Assembly: GCA_036310185.1 (NCBI GenBank)
Contig: JAXJSH010000013.1
Coordinates: 1-32,782, forward strand
DNA: 32,782 bases
Reading direction: 5' to 3'
Source of the DNA: JALENY01 sp036310185
GTDB taxonomy: Bacteria > Bacillota > Clostridia > Lachnospirales > Lachnospiraceae
Part shown: positions 7,229 to 14,106 of the stretch, in pieces
Position numbering within the stretch: the first letter of the stretch is position 1
Layout: every line of letters begins with the position of its first letter
Position numbers and translations under genes: made by a program
Notes under the pieces: model-generated
Seen by the model: only the letters and a program-made list of their open reading frames with translations
Told to the model about the DNA's origin: nothing
Databases searched by the model: none

Positions 7229-8425
7229 TCATATAATAACAAGCTGTTTTGTAAATTCGCTTTTTATGGAACACCCCGTTTTCTGTGCGTTGACCGCCTC
7301 GAAAAGCATGGATGCATTTGTTGATTCCAGAAAGCTTTTCTGCTGTTCGGGAGTCAAGATCTTCTGATAATCAGCAGTTTTCGTCAACAATGGAAATGCA
7401 GCCTTCTGTTTAATTTCATTTAACATAGGTGCAGCGTTTTTGCGAAAACCAAGTACCCTTGCATATGGCACTGTGTCAGTGCCCTTTTTTATGTTTAAAA
7501 TCAGATGGAGCAGAGCCCGGTTGATCCTGGTACGGGTCACTTCGCGGGTCTTCAGCAGATCGGCAAACTGAGAAAAGGAATGAAATTCATTTCGGTTTTT
7601 ATAGATACGTGCAGCCAGTTCTTCTGACATATCGGCATAGGGATACAGCTCTGCTGGAGAGGACAGCATCATAAGGCGATAGACAAGAAGTCCGGACAGA
7701 TCATTTTCGCTCATATATCCATATTTCGCCATACCGTTTGAGAGTATTTCCAGGGATTGCTCCGGAATGTAGTCTGCCAGAGTGCAGGGTTCGGCACCCG
7801 CCAGAAGCTGTTCACGAAGGGCACTGGCAGAGGCGAAAGAGGTGCCCAATGTGGTTTCGTGGTAGTCATTGCCTTCCCGTTTCAGCGTCAATGGCTTTAT
7901 ATCCGATTTTAACCGGAGAATTGCCTTGCAGTATTCAATACCCAGAATGTTGTTGGGGCTTTCTAGAAGTTCCCGGTATTGAGGCAGCGCCTCTGCACGG
8001 GCGGCGGGGTAGGAGAGACCTTTTTTCAGATTTTCCTGCAGTGTATCCCGGTACCAGACCGGTTCATCGGACAAAATCCGGGCAATCTCCATAAGACGCG
8101 TATGGTCGCCGCATTCGCTTCCGAAGCAGAGATGAGTCACAACACCAAGGCTGTTTAAAATAGAAACGGCCCCATGGGCAAATAATTCGGCGGATCCGGT
8201 GGCATACTGTACTGGAAGCTCCAAAACAAGATCGGCTCCGTTCTGCAGCGCCATTTCTGCACGGATGTGTTTTGGCAAAAGGGCAGGAGTGCCGCGCTGA
8301 ACAAAGTCGCCGCTCATGACCGCGATGGCGAAATCTGCCCGTGTCATTTCTTTTGATTTTTCAATATGGTAGGCATGTCCTTTGTGAAATGGGTTGTATT
8401 CTGTGATCAGTCCGACGGTGTTCAT
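7229..8425 (-). CDS. tmcAL: tRNA(Met) cytidine acetate ligase (TmcAL), nucleotidyltransferase fold
   Basis: This 398-residue protein has the opening VGLITEYNPFHKGHAYH with the nucleotidyltransferase HxGH motif at residues 14-17, then AVMSGDFVQRGTPALLPK, GADLVLELPVQYATGSAE and FGSECGD. These are diagnostic of the YlbM/TmcAL family. TmcAL uses ATP to activate acetate and makes N4-acetylcytidine at the wobble base of elongator tRNA-Met. I start at the ATG at 8425 (family N-terminus MNTVGL, with AGGAA just upstream) rather than at the longer in-frame start at 8566. It is transcribed divergently from pta. The neighbourhood with pta-ackA is suggestive, because acetate is its substrate and the pathway's product, but that link is inference. 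Confidence 0.93.
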   Translation of the reverse strand: MNTVGLITEYNPFHKGHAYHIEKSKEMTRADFAIAVMSGDFVQRGTPALLPKHIRAEMALQNGADLVLELPVQYATGSAELFAHGAVSILNSLGVVTHLCFGSECGDHTRLMEIARILSDEPVWYRDTLQENLKKGLSYPAARAEALPQYRELLESPNNILGIEYCKAILRLKSDIKPLTLKREGNDYHETTLGTSFASASALREQLLAGAEPCTLADYIPEQSLEILSNGMAKYGYMSENDLSGLLVYRLMMLSSPAELYPYADMSEELAARIYKNRNEFHSFSQFADLLKTREVTRTRINRALLHLILNIKKGTDTVPYARVLGFRKNAAPMLNEIKQKAAFPLLTKTADYQKILTPEQQKSFLESTNASMLFEAVNAQKTGCSIKSEFTKQLVII

Positions 8426-8482
8426 GTTTGTATCAGTTTCCTGTTCCTTTCCAAATAAAAATATGATTTTGCTGGTCTCAAA

Positions 8483-8517
8483 GTCACATTTTTTCATGCA
8501 GGCATGAAATATGTGAC
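8483..8517 (-). promoter_or_regulatory. long inverted repeat in the tmcAL leader
   Basis: GTCACAT (8483-8489) pairs with ATGTGAC (8511-8517), and TTTCATGC (8492-8499) with GCATGAAA (8502-8509), giving 15 pairs around a very small loop. It lies inside the predicted 5' leader of tmcAL, between its promoter and its ribosome site. There is no T-run after it in the minus direction, so it is not an ordinary terminator. It may be an RNA control element or an operator. Confidence 0.5.
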
Positions 8518-8542
8518 CTTTTGACCCTGGTATCCGGTAAAT

Positions 8543-8571
8543 ATTGTAGCATGGAAAAGTCATCAAAACAA
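8543..8571 (-). promoter_or_regulatory. promoter of tmcAL
   Basis: On the minus strand TTGTTT (8566-8571) and TACAAT (8543-8548) are 17 bases apart. Transcription would start near 8536 and give a leader of about 110 nt that contains the inverted repeat at 8483-8517. Confidence 0.55.
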
Positions 8572-8601
8572 GGGATCGGACGGGGACGTTTCTTCCTTTT
8601 G

Positions 8602-8630
8602 CATCTCAAAAAATACAAGATTTTGGGATG
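8602..8630. promoter_or_regulatory. inverted repeat in the tmcAL-pta divergent region
   Basis: CATCTCAAAA (8602-8611) and TTTTGGGATG (8621-8630) form ten pairs (one G-U) around a 9-base loop. It lies between the two divergent promoters, outside both predicted transcripts. This suggests a protein-binding site rather than an RNA structure, unless an upstream promoter exists. Confidence 0.35.
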
Positions 8631-8686
8631 GGATTATCTCTGAAAAGATGGGAAAAATAAGGCATTTTCATTCTTTTTGAAAAAAC

Positions 8687-8700
8687 GTTAAAAATTTAAC
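8687..8700. promoter_or_regulatory. Rex-like palindrome upstream of pta
   Basis: GTTAA-AAAT-TTAAC is an exact match to the inner part of the Rex operator (TTGTTAA-N4-TTAACAA, as remembered for Firmicutes). The outer bases (AC and TA) fit poorly. It ends five bases before the -35 of pta. Rex senses the NADH/NAD ratio and controls fermentation genes, so the site is plausible for pta-ackA. Confidence 0.4.
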
Positions 8701-8705
8701 TAACC

Positions 8706-8734
8706 TTGTACCGCCATATAAGAAAGAGTATAAT
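8706..8734 (+). promoter_or_regulatory. promoter of pta-ackA
   Basis: TTGTAC (8706-8711) and TATAAT (8729-8734) are spaced by 17 bases. The start would be near 8741, with a short leader of about 33 nt to the pta ATG. The remaining bases of the 348-base divergent gap hold the tmcAL promoter and leader and the two palindromes listed separately. Confidence 0.7.
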
Positions 8735-8773
8735 TATAAATAATGAGTAAAACTAGAAAGGAGTCATAGAATC

Positions 8774-9775
8774 ATGGGATTTATTGACGTAATTAAAGCA
8801 CGCGCAAAAGCGAATAAGAAAACAATCGTTTTACCGGAGACCGAAGACCGCAGAACTTATGAAGCTGCTGCACAGATCCTGGCTGAAGGTGTTGCAGATA
8901 TCATTTTAGTAGGTACAGAAGAAGCGGTAAAAGCAGGCAGTGAAGGTCTCGACATCAGCGGCGCAACCATTGTTGACCCGGCAAAATCTGACCGTACACA
9001 GGCTTACATTGATAAACTGGTTGAATTAAGAAGCAAAAAAGGCATGACACCGGAACAGGCAAAAGAGATCCTTCTGAATCAGTACCTGTACTATGGTGTT
9101 ATGATGGTAAAAATGGGTGATGCAGACGGTATGGTATCCGGTGCATGCCATTCCACCGCTGACACATTAAGACCGTGTCTGCAGATCCTGAAAACAAAAC
9201 CGGGCACAAAACTGGTATCCGCATTCTTCGTGATCGCTGTTCCGGATTGTGAATACGGCGCTGACGGTACCTTTGTCTTTGCTGATTCCGGTCTGAACCA
9301 GAATCCGACTCCGGACGAGCTGGCAGCTATCGCAGCATCTTCCGCAGAATCCTTCGAACTGTTAGTGGAAAAAGAGCCGATCGTGGCAATGCTTTCTCAC
9401 TCTACAAAAGGCAGTGCAAAACATGCAGATGTAGATAAAATGGTTGAAGCTACCAGAATTGCAAAAGAACAGAATCCGGAACTGAAACTGGACGGAGAAT
9501 TCCAGTTTGATGCAGCTATCGTTCCGAGCGTAGGCGCTTCCAAAGCTCCGGGCAGCGAAGTGGCAGGAAAAGCAAACGTACTCGTATTCCCGGACCTGGA
9601 TGCAGGAAACATCGGATACAAAATTGCACAGCGTCTGGCAAAAGCAGAAGCTTACGGCCCGATCACACAGGGTATCGCAGCACCGGTCAATGACCTTTCC
9701 AGAGGATGCTCCGCAGAGGATATCGTTGGTGTAGTAGCGATTACAGCCGTTCAGTGTATGGCAGCTGAGAAATAA
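8774..9775 (+). CDS. pta: phosphate acetyltransferase
   Basis: This 333-residue enzyme converts acetyl-CoA and phosphate to acetyl phosphate and CoA, the first step of acetate formation. The length is that of the short Pta form without the N-terminal DRTGG/P-loop part found in enteric bacteria. Family features are TIVLPETEDRRTYEAAAQIL, DADGMVSGACHSTADTLRP-like GDADGMVSGACHSTADTLRP, DSGLNQNPTPDELA, MLSHSTKGSAKH, ELKLDGEFQFDAAIVP and NVLVFPDLDAGNIGYKI. AAAGGAG lies about 10 bases before the ATG. ackA follows after 60 bp, and both probably share the promoter at 8706-8734. Confidence 0.96.
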   Translation: MGFIDVIKARAKANKKTIVLPETEDRRTYEAAAQILAEGVADIILVGTEEAVKAGSEGLDISGATIVDPAKSDRTQAYIDKLVELRSKKGMTPEQAKEILLNQYLYYGVMMVKMGDADGMVSGACHSTADTLRPCLQILKTKPGTKLVSAFFVIAVPDCEYGADGTFVFADSGLNQNPTPDELAAIAASSAESFELLVEKEPIVAMLSHSTKGSAKHADVDKMVEATRIAKEQNPELKLDGEFQFDAAIVPSVGASKAPGSEVAGKANVLVFPDLDAGNIGYKIAQRLAKAEAYGPITQGIAAPVNDLSRGCSAEDIVGVVAITAVQCMAAEK

Positions 9776-9793
9776 GACGAAAGTAGTGAAAAG

Positions 9794-9817
9794 ATGTACA
9801 TATGAGATGTACATATA
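9794..9817 (+). repeat. direct/inverted repeat in the pta-ackA gap
   Basis: GATGTACATAT occurs at 9794-9804 and 9807-9817. Each copy contains the self-complementary ATGTACAT, so the two can also pair as an 8-bp hairpin with a five-base loop, ending just before the ackA ribosome site (AGGAGG). It could affect mRNA stability or the relative expression of the two genes. Confidence 0.45.
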
Positions 9818-9835
9818 AATCCAGGAGGAAAGAAA

Positions 9836-11026
9836 ATGAAAGTTTTAGTTATCAACTGTGGCAGTTCTTCATTAAAATATCAGCTGATCGATTCCGAGAC
9901 AGAAGCAGTTCTTGCAAAAGGTCTCTGCGAACGTATCGGTATTGACGGAAGACTGGTATACCAGAAAGCCGGCTGTGACAAAGAAATCACAGAAGCAGCT
10001 ATGCCGACTCACAAAGAAGCGATCCAAATGGTGCTGGATGCGCTGACAAACGAAAAGACAGGCGCAATCGCAAGTCTGGAAGAAGTAAATGCAATCGGCC
10101 ATCGTGTAGTACACGGCGGTGAAAAATTTGCTTCCTCAGCAGTTATCACAGATGAAATGATCGCTGCAGTAGAAGAATGCAACGAACTGGCTCCGCTGCA
10201 CAATCCGGCGAACCTGATCGGTATCAACGTATGCGGCGAACTTATGCCGGGCGTACCGCAGGTTGCAGTATTTGATACCGCATTCCATCAGACAATGCCG
10301 GCCAAGGCTTATCTCTATGGTCTGCCGATCGAATACTACAAAAACTACAAAGTGAGAAGATACGGTTTCCACGGAACTTCCCACAGCTTTGTTTCCAAAC
10401 GTGCGGTTGAATTCCTTGGTCTGGATAAAGAGAATTCCAAAGTTATCGTATGCCACCTTGGCAATGGTTCTTCCATCAGTGCTGTTTTAAATGGAAAATG
10501 TGTGGATACCACCATGGGTCTGACTCCCCTTGAAGGTGTGGTTATGGGAACTCGTTCCGGTAACATTGACCCGGCTATCATGGAATACATTGCAAAGAAA
10601 GAAAATCTGGACATTGCAGGCGTAATGAACGTACTGAATAAAAAATCCGGTCTTGCCGGACTTTCAGGTGTTTCCAGCGATATGCGTGATCTGACAGCAG
10701 CTGCTGCATCCGGAAATGAAGATGCGAAAAATGCAATTGATGTTCTGTGCTATGGTATTGCAAAATTCGTCGGCGGTTACGTGGCAGCAATGAACGGTGT
10801 TGACGCAATCGTATTTACTGCCGGTATAGGCGAAAATGTTGGACTGATTCGTGAAAAAGTATGCGCTTACCTTGGATATCTTGGCATTACCCTTGATACC
10901 GCTGCAAACGCAAAAGGCGGCGAGGAAATGGTAATTTCCACGGCTGACTCCAAAGTTAAAGTAGCAGTTATTCCGACAAATGAAGAGCTGGCGATCTGCC
11001 GTGAGACAGTTGCATTAGTAAAATAA
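9836..11026 (+). CDS. ackA: acetate kinase
   Basis: This 396-residue enzyme transfers phosphate from acetyl phosphate to ADP, giving acetate and ATP, the energy-yielding end of the pathway begun by pta. The ASKHA-fold signatures are clear: VLVINCGSSSLKYQLID at the N-terminus, GHRVVHGGEKF with the substrate arginine R90, PLHNPANL, FDTAFHQTMP, YGFHGTSHSFV, CHLGNGSSISAVLNG, DTTMGLTPLEGVVMGTRSG and VFTAGIGENV near the C-terminus. AGGAGG precedes the ATG at a good distance. It is followed by a terminator stem. Confidence 0.97.
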   Translation: MKVLVINCGSSSLKYQLIDSETEAVLAKGLCERIGIDGRLVYQKAGCDKEITEAAMPTHKEAIQMVLDALTNEKTGAIASLEEVNAIGHRVVHGGEKFASSAVITDEMIAAVEECNELAPLHNPANLIGINVCGELMPGVPQVAVFDTAFHQTMPAKAYLYGLPIEYYKNYKVRRYGFHGTSHSFVSKRAVEFLGLDKENSKVIVCHLGNGSSISAVLNGKCVDTTMGLTPLEGVVMGTRSGNIDPAIMEYIAKKENLDIAGVMNVLNKKSGLAGLSGVSSDMRDLTAAAASGNEDAKNAIDVLCYGIAKFVGGYVAAMNGVDAIVFTAGIGENVGLIREKVCAYLGYLGITLDTAANAKGGEEMVISTADSKVKVAVIPTNEELAICRETVALVK

Positions 11027-11040
11027 GAAAAAAATAATTG

Positions 11041-11084
11041 AAATAGATGCAGTGCCCTGTATACACAGGTGACTGCATCTATTT
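11041..11084 (+). terminator. terminator after ackA
   Basis: AAATAGATGCAGT (11041-11053) pairs perfectly over 13 bases with ACTGCATCTATTT (11072-11084), and CCTGT/ACAGG extends the stem towards the loop. The T-run is short (ATTT), so termination may be partial, but nothing else lies before the next promoter. Confidence 0.7.
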
Positions 11085-11135
11085 ATGAATGTACAAAATA
11101 AGTACAAAATATTGTAATTGTTGTTAAAAATTATG

Positions 11136-11164
11136 TTGACAACGATGGTTGCTCCATGTATAAT
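11136..11164 (+). promoter_or_regulatory. perfect-consensus sigma-A promoter upstream of yceD-rpmF
   Basis: TTGACA (11136-11141) and TATAAT (11159-11164) are spaced by exactly 17 bases, with no mismatch to consensus. The start would be about 11171, some 19 nt before the yceD ATG. It heads the block of core genes. Confidence 0.88.
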
Positions 11165-11189
11165 GTTCTGGTGTGATTAGGAGAGTTAT

Positions 11190-11717
11190 ATGCTGATTAG
11201 TTTGTTCAATGTTCTGTCGCAGGACGGAAAAGAAGAGTCATTGTCAATACCGATTGAGATGGAAACATATCATTTTCAGGGTAAAGATTATCGTATTGCA
11301 GAAAAGAATCCGCTGAACTTGCATCTTTTGCATAAAGGAAATAAGGTGGTGGAGCTGACCGGCAGTACAGAGATGAAGATTCAGATTCCGTGTGCCAGAT
11401 GTCTGGAACCGGTCAATGTGCCGTTTGATCTTTCGTTTGAATACGAACTGGATCTGAAACAGACAGCGGAAGAACGGGAAGCGGATTTGAATGAGACCAG
11501 TTTTCTGTCGGATACAAATCTGGAGACCGAACAGTTAGTAAATAACGAGATCCTTGTCAACTGGCCTATTAGGGTATTATGTAAAGAAGACTGTCAGGGA
11601 ATCTGTAGTCATTGTGGTGTGAACTTGAATCACGAGACGTGTGATTGTGACACCAGTGAATTAGACCCCAGAATGGCTGCAATCAGAGATATATTCAGTA
11701 AATTTAAGGAGGTGTAA
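11190..11717 (+). CDS. yceD: YceD/DUF177 family protein
   Basis: This 175-residue protein belongs to the DUF177 family, whose members are encoded directly before rpmF in most bacteria and have been linked to accumulation of 23S rRNA. The family core is IPCARCLEPVNVPFDLSFEYEL with C68 and C71. A second cysteine-rich part near the C-terminus (C131, C135, C139, C142, C151, C153) looks like a metal site, as is usual in clostridial versions. The ribosome site GGAGAG lies just before the ATG. The stop at 11717 is inside the rpmF ribosome site, so the two genes are probably translated together. Confidence 0.88.
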   Translation: MLISLFNVLSQDGKEESLSIPIEMETYHFQGKDYRIAEKNPLNLHLLHKGNKVVELTGSTEMKIQIPCARCLEPVNVPFDLSFEYELDLKQTAEEREADLNETSFLSDTNLETEQLVNNEILVNWPIRVLCKEDCQGICSHCGVNLNHETCDCDTSELDPRMAAIRDIFSKFKEV

Positions 11718-11721
11718 CCTG

Positions 11722-11907
11722 ATGTCAATCTGTCCAAAGAATAAATCATCCAAGTCTCATCGCGATAAGAGAAGAGCTAACTGGAAAATGACAGCTCCGA
11801 ACCTTGTTAAATGCAGCAAATGTGGCGAACTGATGATGCCGCACAGAGTATGTAAAGCTTGCGGAAGCTACAATAAGAGAGAGATCGTTGCTGTAAACGA
11901 AGACTAA
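11722..11907 (+). CDS. rpmF: 50S ribosomal protein L32
   Basis: This is a 61-residue ribosomal protein with a basic N-terminus (PKNKSSKSHRDKRRANWK) and four zinc-ligand cysteines, C31, C34, C44 and C47 (CSKCGELMMPHRVCKACG), so it is the zinc-binding C+ form. Its excellent ribosome site, AAGGAGGTG, overlaps the end of yceD. A strong terminator follows at 11920. Confidence 0.97.
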   Translation: MSICPKNKSSKSHRDKRRANWKMTAPNLVKCSKCGELMMPHRVCKACGSYNKREIVAVNED

Positions 11908-11919
11908 TTAAGTGTGTAG

Positions 11920-11949
11920 AAGACGGGAACCATTGGTTTCCGTCTTTTT
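11920..11949 (+). terminator. terminator after rpmF
   Basis: AAGACGGGAACC and GGTTTCCGTCTT form a 12-pair stem with one G-U and a 3-base loop, followed by T5 (11945-11949). It closes the yceD-rpmF transcript. Confidence 0.85.
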
Positions 11950-11981
11950 ACGTAATGGGGCAATTTTCCCGACCCTTTGTA

Positions 11982-12010
11982 TTGATTTTTACAGGAATCT
12001 TTAGTATCAT
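11982..12010 (+). promoter_or_regulatory. promoter of plsX-acpP
   Basis: TTGATT (11982-11987) and TATCAT (12005-12010) are 17 bases apart, directing a start near 12017, about 30 nt before the plsX ATG. It lies right after the rpmF terminator. Confidence 0.55.
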
Positions 12011-12047
12011 GTACACAGGGTATTGCCCTTAAAAATGGAGGTATTAT

Positions 12048-13064
12048 ATGGATAACATGGTAAGAGTTGTCGTAGATGCCATGGGCGGAGACAATGCACC
12101 GCAGGCCCCGATTCAGGGTGCGGTAGAGGCAGTAAATGCCAGCAAAGATGTCTGTGTCTATCTGGTAGGACAACAGGACGTAATCAATAAGGAACTTGCG
12201 AATTTAACATATCCGGCAGAACAGATCAAAGTGATTCATGCTTCTGAGATAATCGAGACCGCAGAGCCGCCGGTAAAAGCCATCCGCGGAAAGAAAGATT
12301 CATCCATCGTAGTAGGTATGAATATGGTAAAACATGGTCAGGCAGATGCATTTGTATCTGCGGGAAGCACCGGTGCCGTTCTGGTTGGCGGACAGGTTCT
12401 TGTGGGACGTATCAAAGGTGTTGAAAGACCGCCTCTGGCCCCCCTTCTTCCCACTGCAAAAGGTATGTCACTGCTGATCGACTGTGGTGCGAACGTAGAT
12501 GCCAGATCTTCTCATCTGGTACAGTTTGCAAAAATGGGTTCGATTTATATGGAACATATCATGGGCATTAAAAATCCGAGAGTAGCCATCGTAAATAACG
12601 GCGCGGAAGAGGAAAAAGGAAATGCACTGGTAAAAGAGACTTTCCCCCTTCTCAAAGAATGCAGGGACATTAATTTTATCGGAAGCATTGAGGCGAGAGA
12701 AATTCCCAATGGCTATGCAGATGTTATAGTATGTGAAGCTTTCGTTGGAAATGTGATTCTGAAATTGTATGAAGGTGTCGGCAGTATGCTGATCAAACAG
12801 ATCAAAGGAAATCTGATGACATCCCTGCGCGGAAAAATCGGTGGTCTGCTGATCAAGCCCTCACTGAAAAAACTGATGAAGAATTTTGATTCTTCCGAAT
12901 ACGGCGGAGCACCCCTTCTTGGTTTAAATGGACTTGTGGTAAAGAGTCATGGAAGTTCCAACGCAAAAGAGATCAAAAACTCCGTACTGCAGTGTATTGA
13001 GTTTTCAAAACAGGACATCAATGGAAAAATCAAAGAAAATATCCAGATGTCAGATGAGGAGTAA
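12048..13064 (+). CDS. plsX: phosphate acyltransferase PlsX
   Basis: This 338-residue peripheral membrane enzyme makes acyl-phosphate from acyl-ACP for phosphatidic acid synthesis. Family motifs are VVVDAMGGDNAPQA, EPPVKAIRGKKDSSI, DAFVSAGSTGAVL, PLLPTAKGMSLLIDCGAN, NNGAEEEKGNALVKE and DVIVCEAFVGNVILKLYEG. GGAGG lies 7 bases before the ATG at 12048. A later ATG three codons in is also possible. acpP, which supplies the acyl carrier, starts 5 bases after the stop, so the two are one transcription unit. Confidence 0.96.
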   Translation: MDNMVRVVVDAMGGDNAPQAPIQGAVEAVNASKDVCVYLVGQQDVINKELANLTYPAEQIKVIHASEIIETAEPPVKAIRGKKDSSIVVGMNMVKHGQADAFVSAGSTGAVLVGGQVLVGRIKGVERPPLAPLLPTAKGMSLLIDCGANVDARSSHLVQFAKMGSIYMEHIMGIKNPRVAIVNNGAEEEKGNALVKETFPLLKECRDINFIGSIEAREIPNGYADVIVCEAFVGNVILKLYEGVGSMLIKQIKGNLMTSLRGKIGGLLIKPSLKKLMKNFDSSEYGGAPLLGLNGLVVKSHGSSNAKEIKNSVLQCIEFSKQDINGKIKENIQMSDEE

Positions 13065-13069
13065 TAAGG

Positions 13070-13300
13070 ATGGAATTTGATAAGTTAAAAGCGATTATTG
13101 CAGATGTGTTAAACGTGGATACGGAAGAGATTTCCATGGATACAACGTTTGTTGATGATCTTGGTGCAGATTCACTGGATGTTTTTCAGATCATCACTGG
13201 AATCGAAGATGAATTTGATATTGAGATCAGCAATGAGGATGCTGAAAAAATCGTGTCTGTGGGCGACGCAGTAGAACAGATCAAAAAAATTACAGGTTGA
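13070..13300 (+). CDS. acpP: acyl carrier protein
   Basis: This 76-residue acidic helical protein carries acyl chains on 4'-phosphopantetheine attached to S35 in the motif DDLGADSLD. The rest (KLKAIIADVLNV at the start, EDEFDIEISNEDAEKIVSVGDAVEQI at the end) is typical. It is tightly spaced after plsX. A hairpin with a weak T-run separates it from rnc. Confidence 0.97.
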   Translation: MEFDKLKAIIADVLNVDTEEISMDTTFVDDLGADSLDVFQIITGIEDEFDIEISNEDAEKIVSVGDAVEQIKKITG

Positions 13301-13310
13301 TAATGGTGGG

Positions 13311-13340
13311 GAGTGCTGCCAGGCAGCACTCTTCGTCTTT
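13311..13340 (+). terminator. hairpin between acpP and rnc (terminator or attenuator)
   Basis: GAGTGCTGCC (13311-13320) and GGCAGCACTC (13322-13331) are perfect complements around a single base, so the working loop is about five bases. The tract after it, TTCGTCTTT, is only partly T, so read-through into rnc-smc-ftsY is likely. Confidence 0.65.
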
Positions 13341-13406
13341 GCTGAGAATGGATTCTGACTGAAAGAAACAGACAAATCTGTTTTGGCGAATTTTAAGGAG
13401 ATTATT

Positions 13407-14099
13407 ATGGAAAAAAATGTTTCATTGCATCAATTACAGAAAAAGATCCGATATGAATTCAAAGATTTCAGCCTTTTAACGAGAGCTATGACCCATACGT
13501 CCTATGCCAATGAGCACAGAAAACAGAAAGTGCAGCACAATGAACGGCTGGAATTTCTCGGTGACGCAGTGTTGGAGCTGGTCAGCAGCGAGTTTTTGTA
13601 TAAAAAATACCCGGACCGTTCAGAAGGTGAATTGACAAAACTTCGTGCAAGTATGGTCTGTGAGCCGACTCTGGCCATGTGTGCGAGAGAATGGAAACTG
13701 GGCAGCTTTCTGCGGCTGGGAAAAGGCGAGGAGTTAAACGGCGGAAGAAATCGGGATTCGATCACATCGGATGCGGTGGAAGCGCTGATCGGCGCGATTT
13801 ATCTGGACGGTGGGTTTGCTAGTGCGAAAGAGTTTATTCTGGAGTTCATATTGAAGGATATCGAGAATAAAAAGCTCTTTTACGATAGCAAGACCATCCT
13901 GCAGGAAATGGTTCAGGGCAAAGAGACAGGAGATCCGGAATATCGTCTTGTAAAAGAAGAGGGACCGGATCATGAAAAATGTTTTTATGTGGAACTGTTC
14001 CTGAACGGAGCTGCCTTTACCCGGGGAAAAGGTCATACGAAGAAAGCGGCCGAACAGGAAGCGGCATATCTGGCCATTCGCAAATTACAAAATCAGTAG
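13407..14099 (+). CDS. rnc: ribonuclease III
   Basis: This 230-residue double-strand-specific endoribonuclease processes rRNA and mRNA. The catalytic signature NERLEFLGDAVLEL (E49, D53) and the second metal pair D122 and E125 in SDAVEALIGAIYLDGG are present. A double-stranded RNA-binding domain covers about residues 155-228, ending KGHTKKAAEQEAAYLAI. I start at the ATG at 13407 because AAGGAG lies at 13395-13400; the TTG at 13383 would add eight residues without a ribosome site. smc follows after 7 bases, the usual clostridial order acpP-rnc-smc-ftsY. Confidence 0.96.
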   Translation: MEKNVSLHQLQKKIRYEFKDFSLLTRAMTHTSYANEHRKQKVQHNERLEFLGDAVLELVSSEFLYKKYPDRSEGELTKLRASMVCEPTLAMCAREWKLGSFLRLGKGEELNGGRNRDSITSDAVEALIGAIYLDGGFASAKEFILEFILKDIENKKLFYDSKTILQEMVQGKETGDPEYRLVKEEGPDHEKCFYVELFLNGAAFTRGKGHTKKAAEQEAAYLAIRKLQNQ

Positions 14100-14106
14100 G
14101 TGACGT

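Noticed and set aside
8680..8700. Possible CcpA cre site near AAACGTTAAA before pta
   Set aside because: When CG is aligned with the cre centre, the outer TG and CA are missing; the Rex-like palindrome explains the bases better.
12001..12018. FapR-like half site TTAGTA at the plsX promoter
   Set aside because: Only one half resembles the FapR operator and no convincing inverted partner follows; the bases overlap the -10 and are explained by the promoter.
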